Shown here piece by piece: positions 32,701 to 52,708 of a stretch of 64,000 nt of DNA. The notes beneath the pieces are model-generated. The model worked only from the letters and a program-made list of their open reading frames with translations. It was not told the DNA's origin and ran no database searches. Both the position numbers and the translations under genes were made by a program. Each line of letters starts with the position of its first letter. Within the stretch, counting starts at the first letter, position 1. The DNA comes from Nematostella vectensis (taxonomy: Eukaryota > Cnidaria > Anthozoa > Actiniaria > Edwardsiidae): positions 15,866,751 through 15,930,750 of the forward strand of contig NC_064042.1 in the NCBI RefSeq assembly GCF_932526225.1, written 5' to 3'.

Positions 32701-32819
32701 ATGGTAGAACTGACAAGTGACATGGAGGGTTCAGCTCCCCGGAGAAAAAGACCAGCAAGGAACCCACTGTTTATGCAGGCCGTAACGCGGGTGATCCGTG
32801 AACGACGATTACTCGCCAG
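32701..32819 (+). CDS. Candidate first coding exon of an unidentified gene
   Basis: ATG at 32701 opens 39 codons plus two bases (MVELTSDMEGSAPRRKRP, then ARNPLFMQAVTRVIRERRLL) ending at a strong donor CAG|GTAAGT. The peptide is basic, with a helical Arg-rich end. I recognise no family. The next strong acceptor I see, CTTGCTTCCCCCAG at 37384-37397, joins in frame but reaches TAA after seven codons, which would make a 46-residue protein. Other partners are possible. Confidence 0.4.
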
Positions 32820-33824
32820 GTAAGTGCTGGTACTACAGACATTCAGACGTTGTACAGTTTTCCTTACGGATACACCGAAATGCTCATCGCAGGTGAGAGA
32901 GAAACAACCGCCTTTTTTTTCATTACATTACTTATATTCCTTTTTCTTTACATGTGCATAACGAGAATAATATTGAAATATAAGTAGTGTTAGTGATCAG
33001 AAAAACGTCGTTTCCACAATACCATATCCTGGACTTGCCAATTCTAGACTGTATTGTGAAACCTCGATATAAAGATATGGCAAGGGACGAAAATATTGCA
33101 TCGTTATAATGTCAATAAAGGATTTCCCGCATGTCTTAAGAAATCAGTAGGGCTATAACCGAGAATATCGCTCCGAAATTTCACCTCATTTAAAAAAAAA
33201 GGTTATCAGTGCAAAGCAAATGACAAAGAGAAAATACGGTAGTAGTTCTTAGACACGAAAAAGGGGTGGGCGGACTGACTTTATTAGAGAGTTCATCAGA
33301 CACAATGGCAACGTTTTGGAAGACGTGACAGAAAAATACTTTCACACTAAACGCTCAATTATAAACTAGTTTCGAAAAAAAATGAACATGTTATGGTTCC
33401 TGAATTAAAAAAAAAAAAATCAAGACAAGACTAGAACCTTTTCGCCGTCTGTGGATGAGACGCTGGCCCAGCAGTGCTGGCGCAGTTTGAACACCGTGTT
33501 GGGAGGTGCTGGCTGGTGCTGGCGAGTGTTGGTGAAATTTTGAGGGGATTTTTTGCCAGCACTTCGCCAGCATTTCCTTTGTCTGGTTCGCCAGCATTTC
33601 CTTTGTCTGGTTCGCCAGGATATCTTTTGTCTCGTAGTCAACCAAGCCAATCACAGCTTTGCTGGCTCAGATTGCATACGAACCAAATAATGTTGGCTCA
33701 TTTGCATCGTTTCCATAGCGAAAATAGCTCGCGTCCAAATTATAATGCTGTTATTTCATTTACTTTGGAAAACACAAGTATAATGTCGAACACCAGTAAT
33801 TGCCCAGCATGCTCAGCACACCGG

Positions 33825-34398
33825 CCTAACTTGGGTCCAGTCCCTCACCAGCATAGCCTACTGGCCCAGTAATGCTGGCGGGCGCGTGCGTCGTTGGGCC
33901 CAGTCTCTCATCAGCATAGCCTACTGGCCCAGTAATGCTGGCGGGCGCGTGCGCAGTTGGGCCCAGTCCCTCACCAGCATAGCCTACTGGCCCAGTAATG
34001 CTGGCGGGCGCGGGCGCAGTTGGGCCCAGTCCCTCACCAGCATAGCCTACTGGCCCAGTATTGCTGGCGGGCGCGTGCGCAGTTGGGCCCAGTCCCTCAC
34101 CAGCATAGCCTACTGGCCCAGTAATGCTGGCGGGCGCGTGCGTCGTTGGGCCCAGTCTCTCATCAGCATAGCCTACTGGCCCAGTAATGCTGGCGGGCGC
34201 GTGCGCAGTTGGGCCCAGTCCCTCACCAGCATAGCCTACTGGCCCAGTAATGCTGGCGGGCGCGTGCGCAGTTGGGCCCAGTCTCTCACCAGCATAGCCT
34301 ACTGGCCCAGTAATGCTGGCGGGCGCGTGCGCAGTTGGGCCCAGTCCCTCACCAGCATAGCCTACTGGCCCAGTAATGGTGGCGGGCGCGTGCGCAGT
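33825..34398 (+). repeat. 63-bp GC-rich minisatellite
   Basis: About nine copies of a 63-bp unit containing GGCCCAGTAATGCTGGCGGG and CCAGCATAGCCTACT. As 63 is divisible by three, long frames stay open on both strands (about 176 and 192 residues), but nothing suggests a protein. Confidence 0.95.
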
Positions 34399-37300
34399 TT
34401 GCACAGGGCTTTATAAACTCCTTACGATCGCTTGTCCTCAACTTCAACTTTATTGTACATAAATACATTATTGTTTCTTTTATGTGCTCACCCGCTAATA
34501 GAACAGGCTAATCTAGGCGGTTCAGCTTAAATAATAGCTACAATAATAGTTACAATAATTTCAGAAATAACAAACACAGGACGAGCAAGACGAACAGGTA
34601 CACAATGGGAGGAGTTTAGTTTTACGGTAGAGAGAAATGTTTGTTGGAGGAATATATCAAAGTTGTTCATTAGTCATAAAAACAGCATCCTACGTTGAAA
34701 TTGGCCTATCGAGCTTGAATAGATTTGCTTATATGGTATGAACAATAGAGTAGTTTGTCCTCTGTCCTATGTTTATAACAAACAAACTGTTTACAATCAT
34801 TACATAAACAACATGAGGAAAAAAACATTGGAGAAAACTTTAATTAAAATGGTTAAACTAAAGGAGTAAAGATAAAAAACCAAAAGGAATCTATAAACTG
34901 AGCAATGAAACCCGCGAAGCTTTTCGGATATAGTGCTTACACATTTTGTTACTAACAGAACAATAACAATAAAATGATAATTATTAGAATAAATATAAGT
35001 ATTAGAATAAAGATGATGATATTGCGTGATAATGATTATGATAATGTTTTGATATGATGGTAATGGCAATGGTTTAACCCTTGAAAACATTAAGAGATGC
35101 ATTTAAATTTCTTAGTATAATCAATTTCATTTTTTTCCTTCACGCGTCTCCGGTATCTCTGTTTTTCATTATAAGTTGTCCAATATTGAAAGCAGGATGT
35201 CGAATACGAAACTTAAGATACTTGGAGTTTTATGGAGTCATATTCACCCTAGGTGGATAAAAATAGTCTTGTGTGCAAAGATAGTGGGATAATGTTTATT
35301 TGGCTTGACGCGAAAAGTGTAACTTTTTACTCGACCCAGATCAAAAAGGTCAAGTTTCACAATATTTATAGCACGAGCCTAAACATCCGACACGATAGAT
35401 TGAACGCATTCGAAAAATCAACCGTAGGAGCAAACTTAGTGCGGGTTTAGCCCTTCCGCACGATTCCACATACGTCTGGACCGTGCCTTTTGGGATTCAA
35501 TAAAGAACACCCGCCGTATGGCTCGTTTGCGAGGTAAAGAAAGCGCTTGTTTGGGAACCAATTGGTAGACACGGCGTGTAGTGACGTCAGCGGTTTGACG
35601 TACTGTATTGTTATATTGAGAGACGGCCCTTGTGTAGGATCCGATGACGTCAATGCCCCTCTAATCATGCAGAAAGCTTGCGATATTGCCCTAAACTAAA
35701 CCAACTTTAGCCGCGCTAAGGTGAACACAAGGCTACTTTCAGACGTATGAAAAGACTTCAAAAAACTCAAACTGGAATAATATTTTGAGTTAAAATATGG
35801 TGCACGATTCAAGGTCTCTCCTGGGTCCGGGTGGCTATTTTGGGAATTCGATTTCGAGTGGATGTAAGAAGCCCAATATTGGCCGGTAAGTAGTTTACAA
35901 ATTATGCAATGATCACACTCTAAGCTCATTCTAGTATATCTTTTTCGCATTTCTGTTTTTTTTTTACAGGTAATATTTAGCTATATTTTAATAAATAATA
36001 ACAAAACCACTCACAGGCAAAGAAGACTTGTAAACTTGCATGTTACAAATGTGATCATATATTGATGTTCTATATTGCCGATCTGCTAATATATCGACAA
36101 AGCGACCCAAAACCGCAAAAAAAAAAAACGAACATGATATAATGCCAATATAATTTTATAGATATTCCAATATTCCTTTGTCTTTCAAAAACTGTTACGG
36201 TATAAGCTCATACTGTTTTCGGATTGCTGCTGAACTTACGCCTGAGTCCTTCCCTTTCTCGAGAGATTTCGAAATATTCGGACGATTAACATTTCTATTG
36301 AAAAACACGGCGTGGACATTTTTGTTTACTCCCACCAACTGTGAAACTTCTTCTAGTACGTTGCTAATATCTATAGTTAATCTCAGTTCCTATAGAATCC
36401 TTTTGTCTGGGTTTCTTTAAGTCACGTGGGACCCTTGGACGTCATCTCTGATGCTGTGCCTGCGGGAGTCGCATCTTCCCGTGAGCATGCGCGGGGACTC
36501 CTGACTCACCAAAATAACGAATCGTGTGTGATACTTTTGTTCAAAAGTAAAACAAAACTTTAATATTCAGAAAATACAAATTCTTTGGTGGTAAAAAAAC
36601 AAAATTAGAAAGTGACTTAGAGGAAAAAAACAGGTCTCACATAGAAGCGAATTTAAATTTTGCATTTTCATTAGAGGTGGCAACTTACCGGAATTCGTAC
36701 ACGCACAGTCGGGAAACGATAATGGGGAATAGAAGTATCGAGGAAGTGCGGGATTTTTTAGGTCAAAAAGTCCCGACGTAATCAATCGAACGTTCGGTAA
36801 TCAAACAAAACGGAACTCTCGATTTTTTTTTTCTATCGAACATAATCGGGCGTTCGGAAATCGACCTTTTCTTCGACCGAATAAAATCAATCGGAAGTTT
36901 CGACCTCGGTTTGATTGATATCGTCAATCCAAGTTGACAAGCGATGCGCGCGCATTCAGCACGGAAGCCAGATACATGCTATATGTAGACTACCAGTTTG
37001 GTTTATCCAGGCCTTTCTCGGACGCCTTTCTCGGACTATTCTGCATGAGTTGTTTTTGTCATCATTATCATATAACTGTTCGAGTATTATTAAGTATTAT
37101 TAATTTTGAATTCGATTGAATTCGGAAATTAAACTAACAATAATCGCGAACTAATCGGTTAAAGTTCGATTGTGTTCGATTAGCATTTTGTTGGGATTTG
37201 TTAAATTGATTACGCCAAGTTTTTCACTCGCTTGAATCCTGAGAACAAAGGACAAAATTTCAAAAGATTTTCCTTTTCTATGGATGTTCTATAAAGATTA

Positions 37301-39749
37301 CGCCTGGCTATTTATGTTAAAAAATATATAAGTATGTTTAAGATGCTGCGAACTGCCGCCTGATAATCGCATTCATCTTCGTTCTTGCTTCCCCCAGACG
37401 CGACCGAGCTCTCTATTAAGACTCGTAAGTGACCGCGCATTTCATATCTGACGGGGAAGTAGCGGGTCAAACGGATTAGCGAGTAGTTTTCTTATAATCA
37501 AACATTAGTACAAAATTTTAGTACGATGACAAATATTAGGCTTGCATTCTGGTTGGGCATCCTTTCTACAAACGTGACGTCATATCTGGATGCCCTTATA
37601 TGTTCCTCGGGGCAAATACTGTGTAGGCTTATCAACAAGTTCTAGAAATACCCCTTCAATGCTAGAAACAGGTTCAAAGAGCCCGCCATGTGCCGCCTGT
37701 GGTGTTTTTCCTATGATGCTTTTCAATTAGCGCAAATTGCTGTATCTGGTACAAAACACGTCGCACGTAAAACACTAAAAAGGCTCATATATTGCGGAAC
37801 TACGGAAAGAGAATTTTTCTCCATATTACTTGGTCGGTTAACGGAACCATTCATCTATATCAGACTTTTTCTTTTTAAGAAAAGAAGGCCCTACCAGGAC
37901 ATATTTTAAACTCTTTATAGGAAAGGACGCACGAAATCTCTCACTAAGGATTGAAGGGGGTGTTTTAAGCCAAGAATGATAATCCAAGCTATTTTTTGAA
38001 AAAATCCCTAGGCATGCAGAATTTATTAAAGAGCACAACTATTAAAGTTTTTTTAATTTTTCTCATCAACAACAAAAAAATTGTTTTACCATTATTATCG
38101 TTAGTGACAAACTGCGTCTTTGAGGAAGTGGATACAAAATATAGACTCTGTGTTGTAGAATTTTCCTTAATTCAGCATGTTGCTTTATGATTCCATTGAC
38201 TGGTGCGCGCGTACTGCAACAGTAAGGAAACGCTTACCACCAAAAAGCGGTATTTTCCTATTGAAGAACAACTAATACTTCACTTTTTTTATATAAAGTA
38301 TAACCCTGCGCACCTATCTCTTAGCAAAGCCTAGCTTCGCGCCTGAAAGAATTTGAAAGAAATAGATAAGTAGAAATGCAGTGAGATCTCAGCCCGTGAG
38401 ATTTTTAACAAAAAATTCCTTACATTGTGGTCCTAAAGACAATCTGTTGTCCAACTCTAGCGGTCTCTGCGTGTCCTATACTCACGGCGCCCGGTAAAAC
38501 TTTTCAAGTCTTCAATAACGAGACATTAATTCGACTATCTGTGAATAAATGTCAGGAGTGAAAAGAATAGGGCAAAAATATCATCCTTCAAGCCTCCCAC
38601 GCGTAGAATCACAACATTCAACTCCCACTCCTGCTGAAAACAGGAAAAGTTATCAAATGCTTGCGGAATACATCGGTTGCCCAGTACTTTGTTGTCTTTG
38701 CTTCACGCAGATTGGCTCTGGATCTCAGCCTCTAACTTACAAACTCGGCACCGAGACTTTAGCATTGGGCTGGAGCCCTATAATCAGGTAAAGAGGAAAC
38801 ACAAGGTTATCCGATAACCTTTTCTAAATTGATACGATTTTTTGAATAACGAAAAAACTATAACGATGTGTTTTAGACAAGTAGTAATGTATCAAAGTAA
38901 AAAATATTTTTTTCTGTCTCCCTAAATTAACTGGCATTCTCGTTATCGTAAAAACGCGAATGCCCGTGTGTTCTGGTTGCTCGAATAATATCGTAGTGTG
39001 CTCCATGCTTGCCATCATCGAATCAAGCGCAAAATACTCAACTCTCACAAAAACATCATTGTCTTCGTCAAGAGGCGACCTGTGACCCTCAAAGAAGCGT
39101 ACTTATTCACGAGGGGTGATTTATGTGTGAGGTCTGGTAATTCTTGATTATTCACCTTGTGCGTGTGTGGTCGCACAGCCTTCGGCGGCTCCTCTGGACT
39201 GCACGATCATAACTTACAAGAGAACTGGAGTAATCACCTTTCTAAGTACCACGACGCCAAACGATGAAACCCTAAGAACACTTAGAAATCTAAAACAATC
39301 AACAATTCCTTCACGACCTTGATAGAATCACTAGTTGTATTTTCAATTAAAAATAAACATCGTAAAAGCATCAGCGGCTAAGCTGCCAAATGGAAAATAT
39401 TATTGATTTGCTTGCTGTGTCAAAAGAATGGTCACTTCCAACCACCTTGCAAATTTCCATTCCTCAGAAGACATGACATAAGGCACGTATCAAGTTCATT
39501 TATTCGCCTACTTTTTTAATATTCTTTCGATGAAAACTGATTGCCAGGGTGTTTTATATAAATATGAAGAATTTCCATTGTGAGAGCATGACCAAACAAA
39601 CATGTCCTACGACATTAATGTCATTAAGTCGACGATAAATTCATTTTGATTATTATGCCTCTATTTGCTAATTGCTGTGAGGCAATATTCAGTTATTAAC
39701 GCATAGAAATCTTAACAATAATAACAATAACAACACCATTAATAATAAT

Positions 39750-39750
39750 G

Positions 39751-39847
<97 letters not shown>
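39750..39847. repeat. (TAA)n microsatellite
   Basis: A nearly pure ATA/TAA trinucleotide run of about 98 bases. Confidence 0.95.
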
Positions 39848-39849
<2 letters not shown>

Positions 39850-41924
39850 GCTATGATAATATAATATAAAATAGATATATCCATGGCCTAAACAGAAAAC
39901 CTTTCCATCTGCGTTTAAGTCACATGAGGTATTTTCATTCAAATATTGTTACTGATGTATTGAAAAAGGAAATCGTGATCTGAACAGTGAAACGAGCTGT
40001 TGATATAACAATATGATGCTACAGAGATACAAAGAAAACATCTATCGAAAACCAGCGGCATATAGTTCCGGCCGTAATTTTTGGGATATTAGAAATACAT
40101 TTGTCATTTGTTGCCAGTGAGAGAGTTTTGTTTCAAATTTAACAAAGCGTTTTATGTCCGAAATATCCGGTCTAATTTTCGGACAGTCACGTGAGGCCGA
40201 GAAAGATACAGGGTTATTGATGCGGTTGTTAGCCACAGTGTGACCCTGTGCTTCTATCTAGTAGTTTATCCCTTTGTTTCTATTTCCTTTTTAAAAATCA
40301 GCTTTGCCATACACTTTTCGCTGTAGCGAACTTCAGTCGGGTATCATTCGTGCGGTTCGGGCGATTACCGCTATTAATCGTGTCACTTCCGTTTTATGGC
40401 CGTTTTCTCGTAAAGAGCGTTGGCTGTCATGATAACGTCGTGTGATTTCCGCTATCAAGCTCTTGTCGCGTTTCTTCGGCTATCAGTCGTGATCTGAATC
40501 TATTTTTGCTTTTCTTCGTGACAGTTCCTATACACTGCTTTTATCTTATAAGAAAAAAAACAGTTTAAGGCTGAGTTCGTTCTTACGAATGTTCTTGCAT
40601 TTCAGTGGATCGCAGCCTAGATACAATAACAAAACGGAAAGGCGCACAAATGAAAAATGACAATAGTATTTCAGGTCGCTTGTATGAACACCATCTGACA
40701 TTCCGCTGTCGCTGATCTGCTTTTTGAGCCACGGCATGTTCTCAGCATGTTCTTAGAACTTGGTGAAATCTCAGGCAGGACGTTCTTATAAAACGTATAA
40801 CAAAAAGAATGTATCGTGACCGCCAGTGTACTCTGTTCCGTGAAGAAATGCACCCGTTCGTGATTCGTCGACCTTTTGACAAGTACGCACTGAAGCACGC
40901 ATCAAATACGGCGCGGCGACCTCGACTGACGAGAGGACGAGAACGATCGCGCTATTGACTCGCGGTAGCCTCTAGGCCAGAACGCGTTCAGACAAGAAGT
41001 CACGTTTGTAAAGGAGCTGTAACATGCCAGGTAGACACGCACACGTAATTCAGGTGGGATTTGTTTATGCGGGCTATAAGCGGAAGGAGAATGGAGCAGC
41101 CGTGAGTTGGAGTGGTAATGTTGTCATTAAGGATTTTATTTCCGATACAAAACTCACTGAGCGGAAATTCAAAGCCGCATATACCTCTCTGCAAGGTTAG
41201 TAAATGAGTGTAAATACCCGTATTTATTTAAATATGAAAATTCCATATAAGGCTAGGCGGATGTTGCTCATATTTTTGACGGTTCAATCGAGGAGATTTC
41301 GCATTTTCATTGTATATAGTTTATTTCAATAGTACTAAATTAGTAGAAATTAATATAAAATCTCAATTATTGCAGCATGCAGTGAAGGAATATTGTCTTT
41401 CGTGATTTGTTATGACTATCTTCTCATCTCGACAGTGTCTAACAGTGATGTTAGGTGTGGATGGTATTGAACGGCTAACAGTTTTTCTTTTACGACCATT
41501 TAGATATCAAACCGCCATCACGTTAAACATTACCCCGGGTACCAGTCTCCCCTCGCCCTCAACTTTGGCTTAGGGTGTGAACGAGTATATTCTTTGAGAA
41601 CTAGGATTTTTCATTGTAATTTCGGATGATGTTTTCGATAAGCAAAAAGACTCGATGGCTTTGCCATACTTGTTTTTGAATAACCGAACTCCCGTCCTCT
41701 CCCCTCACAGTGACTACGCTTCCTGATGTTTTAATGTTTCTATAGAGAAATTAGCCTGAAGGTGGTTCCAAAGCAATTAGCATAACTAGATACGTTTGTT
41801 CGCTTGTACGCTGATTGATGGCCTCTTCACGTTTGATGAAGAAAAGCACCAGCTTTCGGGTGATTCATAAAAACCTTTAGCAACGTTAGTACCTCGTGTT
41901 CCGCCTTACAAGGCAAGAAATCCT

Positions 41925-42117
41925 AGCAAGTACAAGCAAAGTAAGTCAGCAAGCAAAGTAAGTAAGCAAGCAAAGTAAGTAAGCAAGCAAAGTAAGTCAG
42001 CAAGCAAAGTAAGTAAGCAAGCAAAGTAAGTCAGCAAGAAAAGTATGTCAGCAAGCAAAGTAAGTAAGCAAGCAAAGTAAGTAAGCAAGCAAAGTAAGTA
42101 AGCAAGCAAAGTAAGTT
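41925..42117 (+). repeat. 16-bp minisatellite
   Basis: About twelve copies of AGCAAGCAAAGTAAGT with AGTAAGTCAGC variants. Each copy again contains a GTAAGT word. Confidence 0.9.
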
Positions 42118-45100
42118 CGCCCAAATACTTTATCGTTTGGGTGATAACTCTCTGTTCAGCAGGGCAGCTTATTACATAACTTGTTTAGGGCTGGCTGTCA
42201 AGGTAACACATCTTTTCTATGGTATATTGATGTTCATTTTATAACATACATTTAAGCACTCATTCCTCATAGGAACGGCTAGTTGTTTTTAGAGGCTATC
42301 TAGGAATTTCTTCATTTCTCTGTGAAAATCTGTTTTTAAATTCACTGTCCAAATCAGCCGGGGCCCCTGATCTCGCTGTTAGAGCCCTTTATCAGACGAT
42401 TGGAATGTTACTCTGTTTCACTGTTCAATGGATATTTGCAATGAGGCTTTGTTAACCGATGCTGAGCTATGCTTTTAACATTCTAAAAAATTGAATTAAA
42501 TCTAAGGCTAATAAAGCGTATTTTGCGGAAATTTATTATTTTAACTTAAAAGCGACCACTATTTCCGTCTCGGTTAATTTCCACTAAGCCAACCAAGATA
42601 ACTCGAAAAACACGAAAATTCAGGTCATCTAAACGAACTCCTTTACTTTATAAATGAGTCATTTGAACAGGTGACTCCGGTACTTCCCTAGTCCGTAGTG
42701 GTTCCCAGCGTCAACATGCCCTCGAGCCCTTTACTGTCTGTACCACACATTTCGCGATTTAAAGGGGCATTACTTGATTTCCCCTTTTTGATAGAACCAA
42801 ACTTATAGTATCACTAAAATTGTTCTATTGTCGTTGCCTCACTCTTTTTTCGCGATATTTTGAGAATTGCGAATTTTGCTGAAATAATGCGCGAACATTT
42901 CATCTTAATAAATAAGGCGGTGAGTCACGTGACATTCCGCAAGGTGTTCATTTAACATGACACAGCGATCTAGCGAAACCTGGACATAGCAGCTAAATAC
43001 TGAACAACCGGAAAATGGTCTCACGTGTTATGACGTTTGTCACGCAATGCGCCCGAGGTTGACAAGTTGCGTGACTGATCGTGATGGATAAGAAGGCAAA
43101 TTAAGGCAAAGGAAAAAGATAGTACTATGTATGGCTGTTCGATCGGTAAACTCACGTGTAAAAGACATGCTGCTATTATAACACTTTTACGTGCGCTTTG
43201 ATATTTGTACACTGCCGCCGGGAAAATTAGACCCTGTTTCTTATCCAATATATATTAAATCTATCACTGTGAGAATGTCTTATTTACTTAAACAGGCATT
43301 GTGTGACGCGTTTATTAAAAGGTAATTAACATCATTGTATGAACCCCCCTTTTCCCCGTCCTCCAAACACAAGATAAAATACTGAGACCAGGAAAAAACG
43401 GTTGCCACATAGATTGGGTACTAAAGAATACAGGATAAACAATAAGGTAAGCGAGGTTTTTGCGCATCTAGTTTTCCATGTAGGCCACGCTAGTGTAAGG
43501 CTACGAGTCTATCAATCTTAAGAAGATGATCAAGTGAACCTTTAAGATACATGTGGGTAAGGGTTTTTCTTCCGCCTCTCCCTTAATGGTGAATAATCCG
43601 TGGCCCACGATAAACTCGTGACGTAGCCTATGGAGCCCCCGTCATGCGTACCCCCAACACTTTATAAAAAGCATTTAGAATACCGTTCAATATATCATAG
43701 CTTAGATAATAAAACAATAGACTCACACTTACTTTCTGACGCCTCTCTGAATTCATTAAGACTCATTCATTGAGAAAATTCGACGAAAGTATATACGTTT
43801 GTACGACGATAGGTAATATCTGACCATTTCCGCCCTCGCAGAGGTTAGATGCCGGCTCGGCAATTTCGACATTTCATACATCCATCAAAACATCTAATTT
43901 GAGTCGTTTAGGCTTCATGTTGTTCTCTTTTGTGCTAGACAAATATCGAAACGGTACGGTTCGCCGAAACAGGGAGCGTTCCCGCACAATGTTGAAAACA
44001 ACAGTCGTTCCGCATGTACAATTTATATTTTGGTTGATTGACACTTGCAGAGTAGTCAGAGATTGCAAATGCCTTGGAAAGTAAAAAAAAAACGATAGAT
44101 GTTTTACAAAAATAATAGATATCAAATCGCCCTTTAGTAATTCTAAGAATGCTGATTTGAACGTCTTTGTTATAAGCTCCTTTTGGCGGACGGCTTGTTC
44201 CGCGCATATCATTAGGTTTTCTGTATTTTCCCTCAGGGAACATCAACAAACACGACCGACGATTTTGTGCACGGAGTGCGACTTTTGCGATGCCGCTTTA
44301 AATTGTACATCGATAAGCTATGAAAACATTCATTTAATAGGAGTGCTTCGATATTTTTCATGCTTTGACCCTAATGATTGCTTGGTTTTGCGGACACTCA
44401 CTTGAGAAGTCTGTGGGCTAAAGGTTTCTAGTGGATGTTTTCAACTTATGTTGCATTTGTTTTTCTTTGCCTGATAACTTGCCAAGTTTCTCATTGTGTT
44501 GAATTCTTACTATCTAAATGATCACTTAGTAACATGTACAGTACAGTCTTTTCAGTTTTGTTCTTGGTTCTGTCCACTCTTGGGAGATTGAGATTTAAAC
44601 CAGTTTAATTAAACCACCTTTAGGCTGGTTTGAGTGCTGGTGTGAATGCTTTATTAGACCCGCTTTCACAAAAATGACTTAGCTAATTAATCTCTTTACC
44701 TTTTAAAAACAGAATTAATTTTTGCCAAGCTTACGCATCTTCGGTTTTTTTTTTCTTTCACTACAACGATAAATGATTTGTCCTTGGACTCACACATGAG
44801 CTAACTCTGTGAAATAGCACTCCCGAGAAAAGCAGTCCGAGAAAATCTATCAGCTCCAAGACTTTAAAAGAGCAAAGAGTTCAAGGGTTGGAAAATGAAA
44901 AGTTTTTTGTATATTTGATATTCTCATCACCCCCTCCCCCTAAGAATGATCTAAAACGTAAATGTGGAGTAAAAAAAGTCGAGAAAAATACTGCATCGAC
45001 AGATATAAAATGGCTGATTTATTGATGTTTGAATTATTGTTTTTACCCTTTGTCTCAGCGCTAAAACTAATCATCCTTCAAAGCCATACTTCCCTCAAGG

Positions 45101-45518
45101 TTACAAGCCGTAAAAACTCAAATTGACGCTGTCAATTCGGTGCCAGTGGTGATAAAGTAGTCCATTCGTTAAAAGACAAAAAGAGATCATATCAGCAGCA
45201 GCGTAGCGAGTCGGTGAATAATTATAATCATCAATATGCATTTCACGCACAAAACAACAGCTTTCTATACAAGTAAAAGCCACGAGTGTAATTAGAACTT
45301 TTTGAACAATGTTTTAAACAGCACACAAAAGTGTACACGCTCGTTCAATCAGGTCGGCTAGCTATTACTGTGCGTTGTTTTCGCCTGCAAATAGCAAATA
45401 AAGCAGGAATCCGGCAAAATCTCATTGTCTCGTGCCCACGTCACACCGTCCTCAGCAGAGATGGCTCATCCGTTACCCCTGGCAACGTTACGCTCTCGCG
45501 GCGACTCATTACGTGCAA

Positions 45519-45526
45519 TGACGTCA
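45519..45526. promoter_or_regulatory. cAMP-response element upstream of SIK
   Basis: The perfect palindrome TGACGTCA lies about 150 bases before the SIK start codon, with a half site CGTCA near 45440. Vertebrate SIK1 is a cAMP/CREB target through such sites. A similar control here is an inference. Confidence 0.45.
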
Positions 45527-45632
45527 CGGGGGAATATAACATATGTAAAGCATGCGTGTATGACCGGCTAAGGACTATGTGTCATTATTATCGCAAATAA
45601 TTTGTTCTCTTAGGAGTTTTCCTCGGTTCTGA

Positions 45633-51653
<6,021 letters not shown>

Positions 51654-52708
51654 ACACTTTTGACGGCAGTTAATGGATTGACAGTTGCTACGGCGACTGA
51701 AGTTTTGCAGTGCGCCTCTTGCCATAAAATGGCTGGAAATTATTCGTTGTCGCACGAACGTCTTCGTTTGCTTTTCGTACGTGTGGGGATAACGCTGGAA
51801 AAGATATTTTGAGGGGATAAAACAATATTTCGCTTTTTTAAGAGATTTGAGCAGATTTTTGTACGTATAAACACGACGTTCATTTTAAAAGTTTGAGAGT
51901 TAAATGGTGAGAATTCCTCTATAAAAGAAACAAATTTATTTAATCGATGAAATTTTTATTTTTGTTCATAGAATATCAAAACACAACTTTCTTCTTATGA
52001 AAATATCATCAGAAGATTAAAATAATTAAATAAATATTATTTAGATTATAAAAAATACAATCGAATAACACATGTAACTAACATACAGGCGCTGATCCGG
52101 GATACTGAAATATCCGGGATATTGAAAGTTTGGCCTGTTTACGAAAAAAGCGCTGAACACAGCGCGAAGCAAAGAACTCATACTTAACTTACTAACTAAC
52201 TTTTGACCTGTCTACGTAAACAGGTTTAAATAGGCCTGGCTCCGCGCCTGACATAGATGTCATTGTAGGTCGTCCGGCTCATTGACACAAATCCAGTAAA
52301 TCATTGCTCAATCTTGTTGAACTAAGACTCAGTCAGTGCAGTCGAACCGTAGAATGAAAGCGCAGTACGTATCGTATAATGTAACATGGCTACAACGAGT
52401 AACAACATATCAAATAAAGTATGTTAAATATTGACTGTGTGGTGCATAAGACATAACCATGTCTCTGTTTGACAGGAATGTTTCCCTGTATCATACATCC
52501 AAGACGGCCCGCCGATTTGGTGGATGGAAAAATAACCCTTGCTAAATCAGCCAATCAGAGCGCGCGTACTTACGTAACCATTTAATAGAGAACATTATTT
52601 TCAACTTCGAAATTATCAAAGTTAATGTTATGTCTCTGCTGTTACGCTATTTACGGAGCTCTGCACTTGACGTGGTCAAGCTGAAATGTTGGACCAGGTA
52701 CGCGCCAT

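Larger units (their letters stand above)
32820..45500. other. Long stretch with no recognised gene
   Basis: Apart from the repeats listed separately I see no supportable coding exon. ORFs here are short, lack family motifs and mostly lack splice contexts. It may hold SIK leader exons or distal regulatory DNA. TGACGTCA occurs at 35582, 35645 and 37575. The 36780-37190 part is rich in short TCGAA/AATCG words. Confidence 0.4.

Noticed and set aside
33826-34416. Long open frames on both strands (about 192 and 176 residues) in the 63-bp array
   Set aside because: The unit length is a multiple of three, so any stop-free frame stays open. There is no start context, domain or splice evidence.
39696-39942. 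Poly-Ile and poly-Tyr frames
   Set aside because: Translation of the (TAA)n microsatellite.
41023-41193. 57-codon ORF (MPGRHAHVIQVGFVYAG...) ending at a possible donor GTTAGT
   Set aside because: It could be an exon, but the frame stops exactly at the would-be donor, no family is recognised and no partner exon was found.
43874-44405. Overlapping ORFs of 80-112 residues on both strands
   Set aside because: No recognisable motif, no splice support and frames overlap on both strands; probably chance ORFs.
45331-45600. 89-residue frame just upstream of SIK
   Set aside because: It lies in the presumed promoter/5' UTR with no domain. The kinase start at 45678 is fixed by homology.
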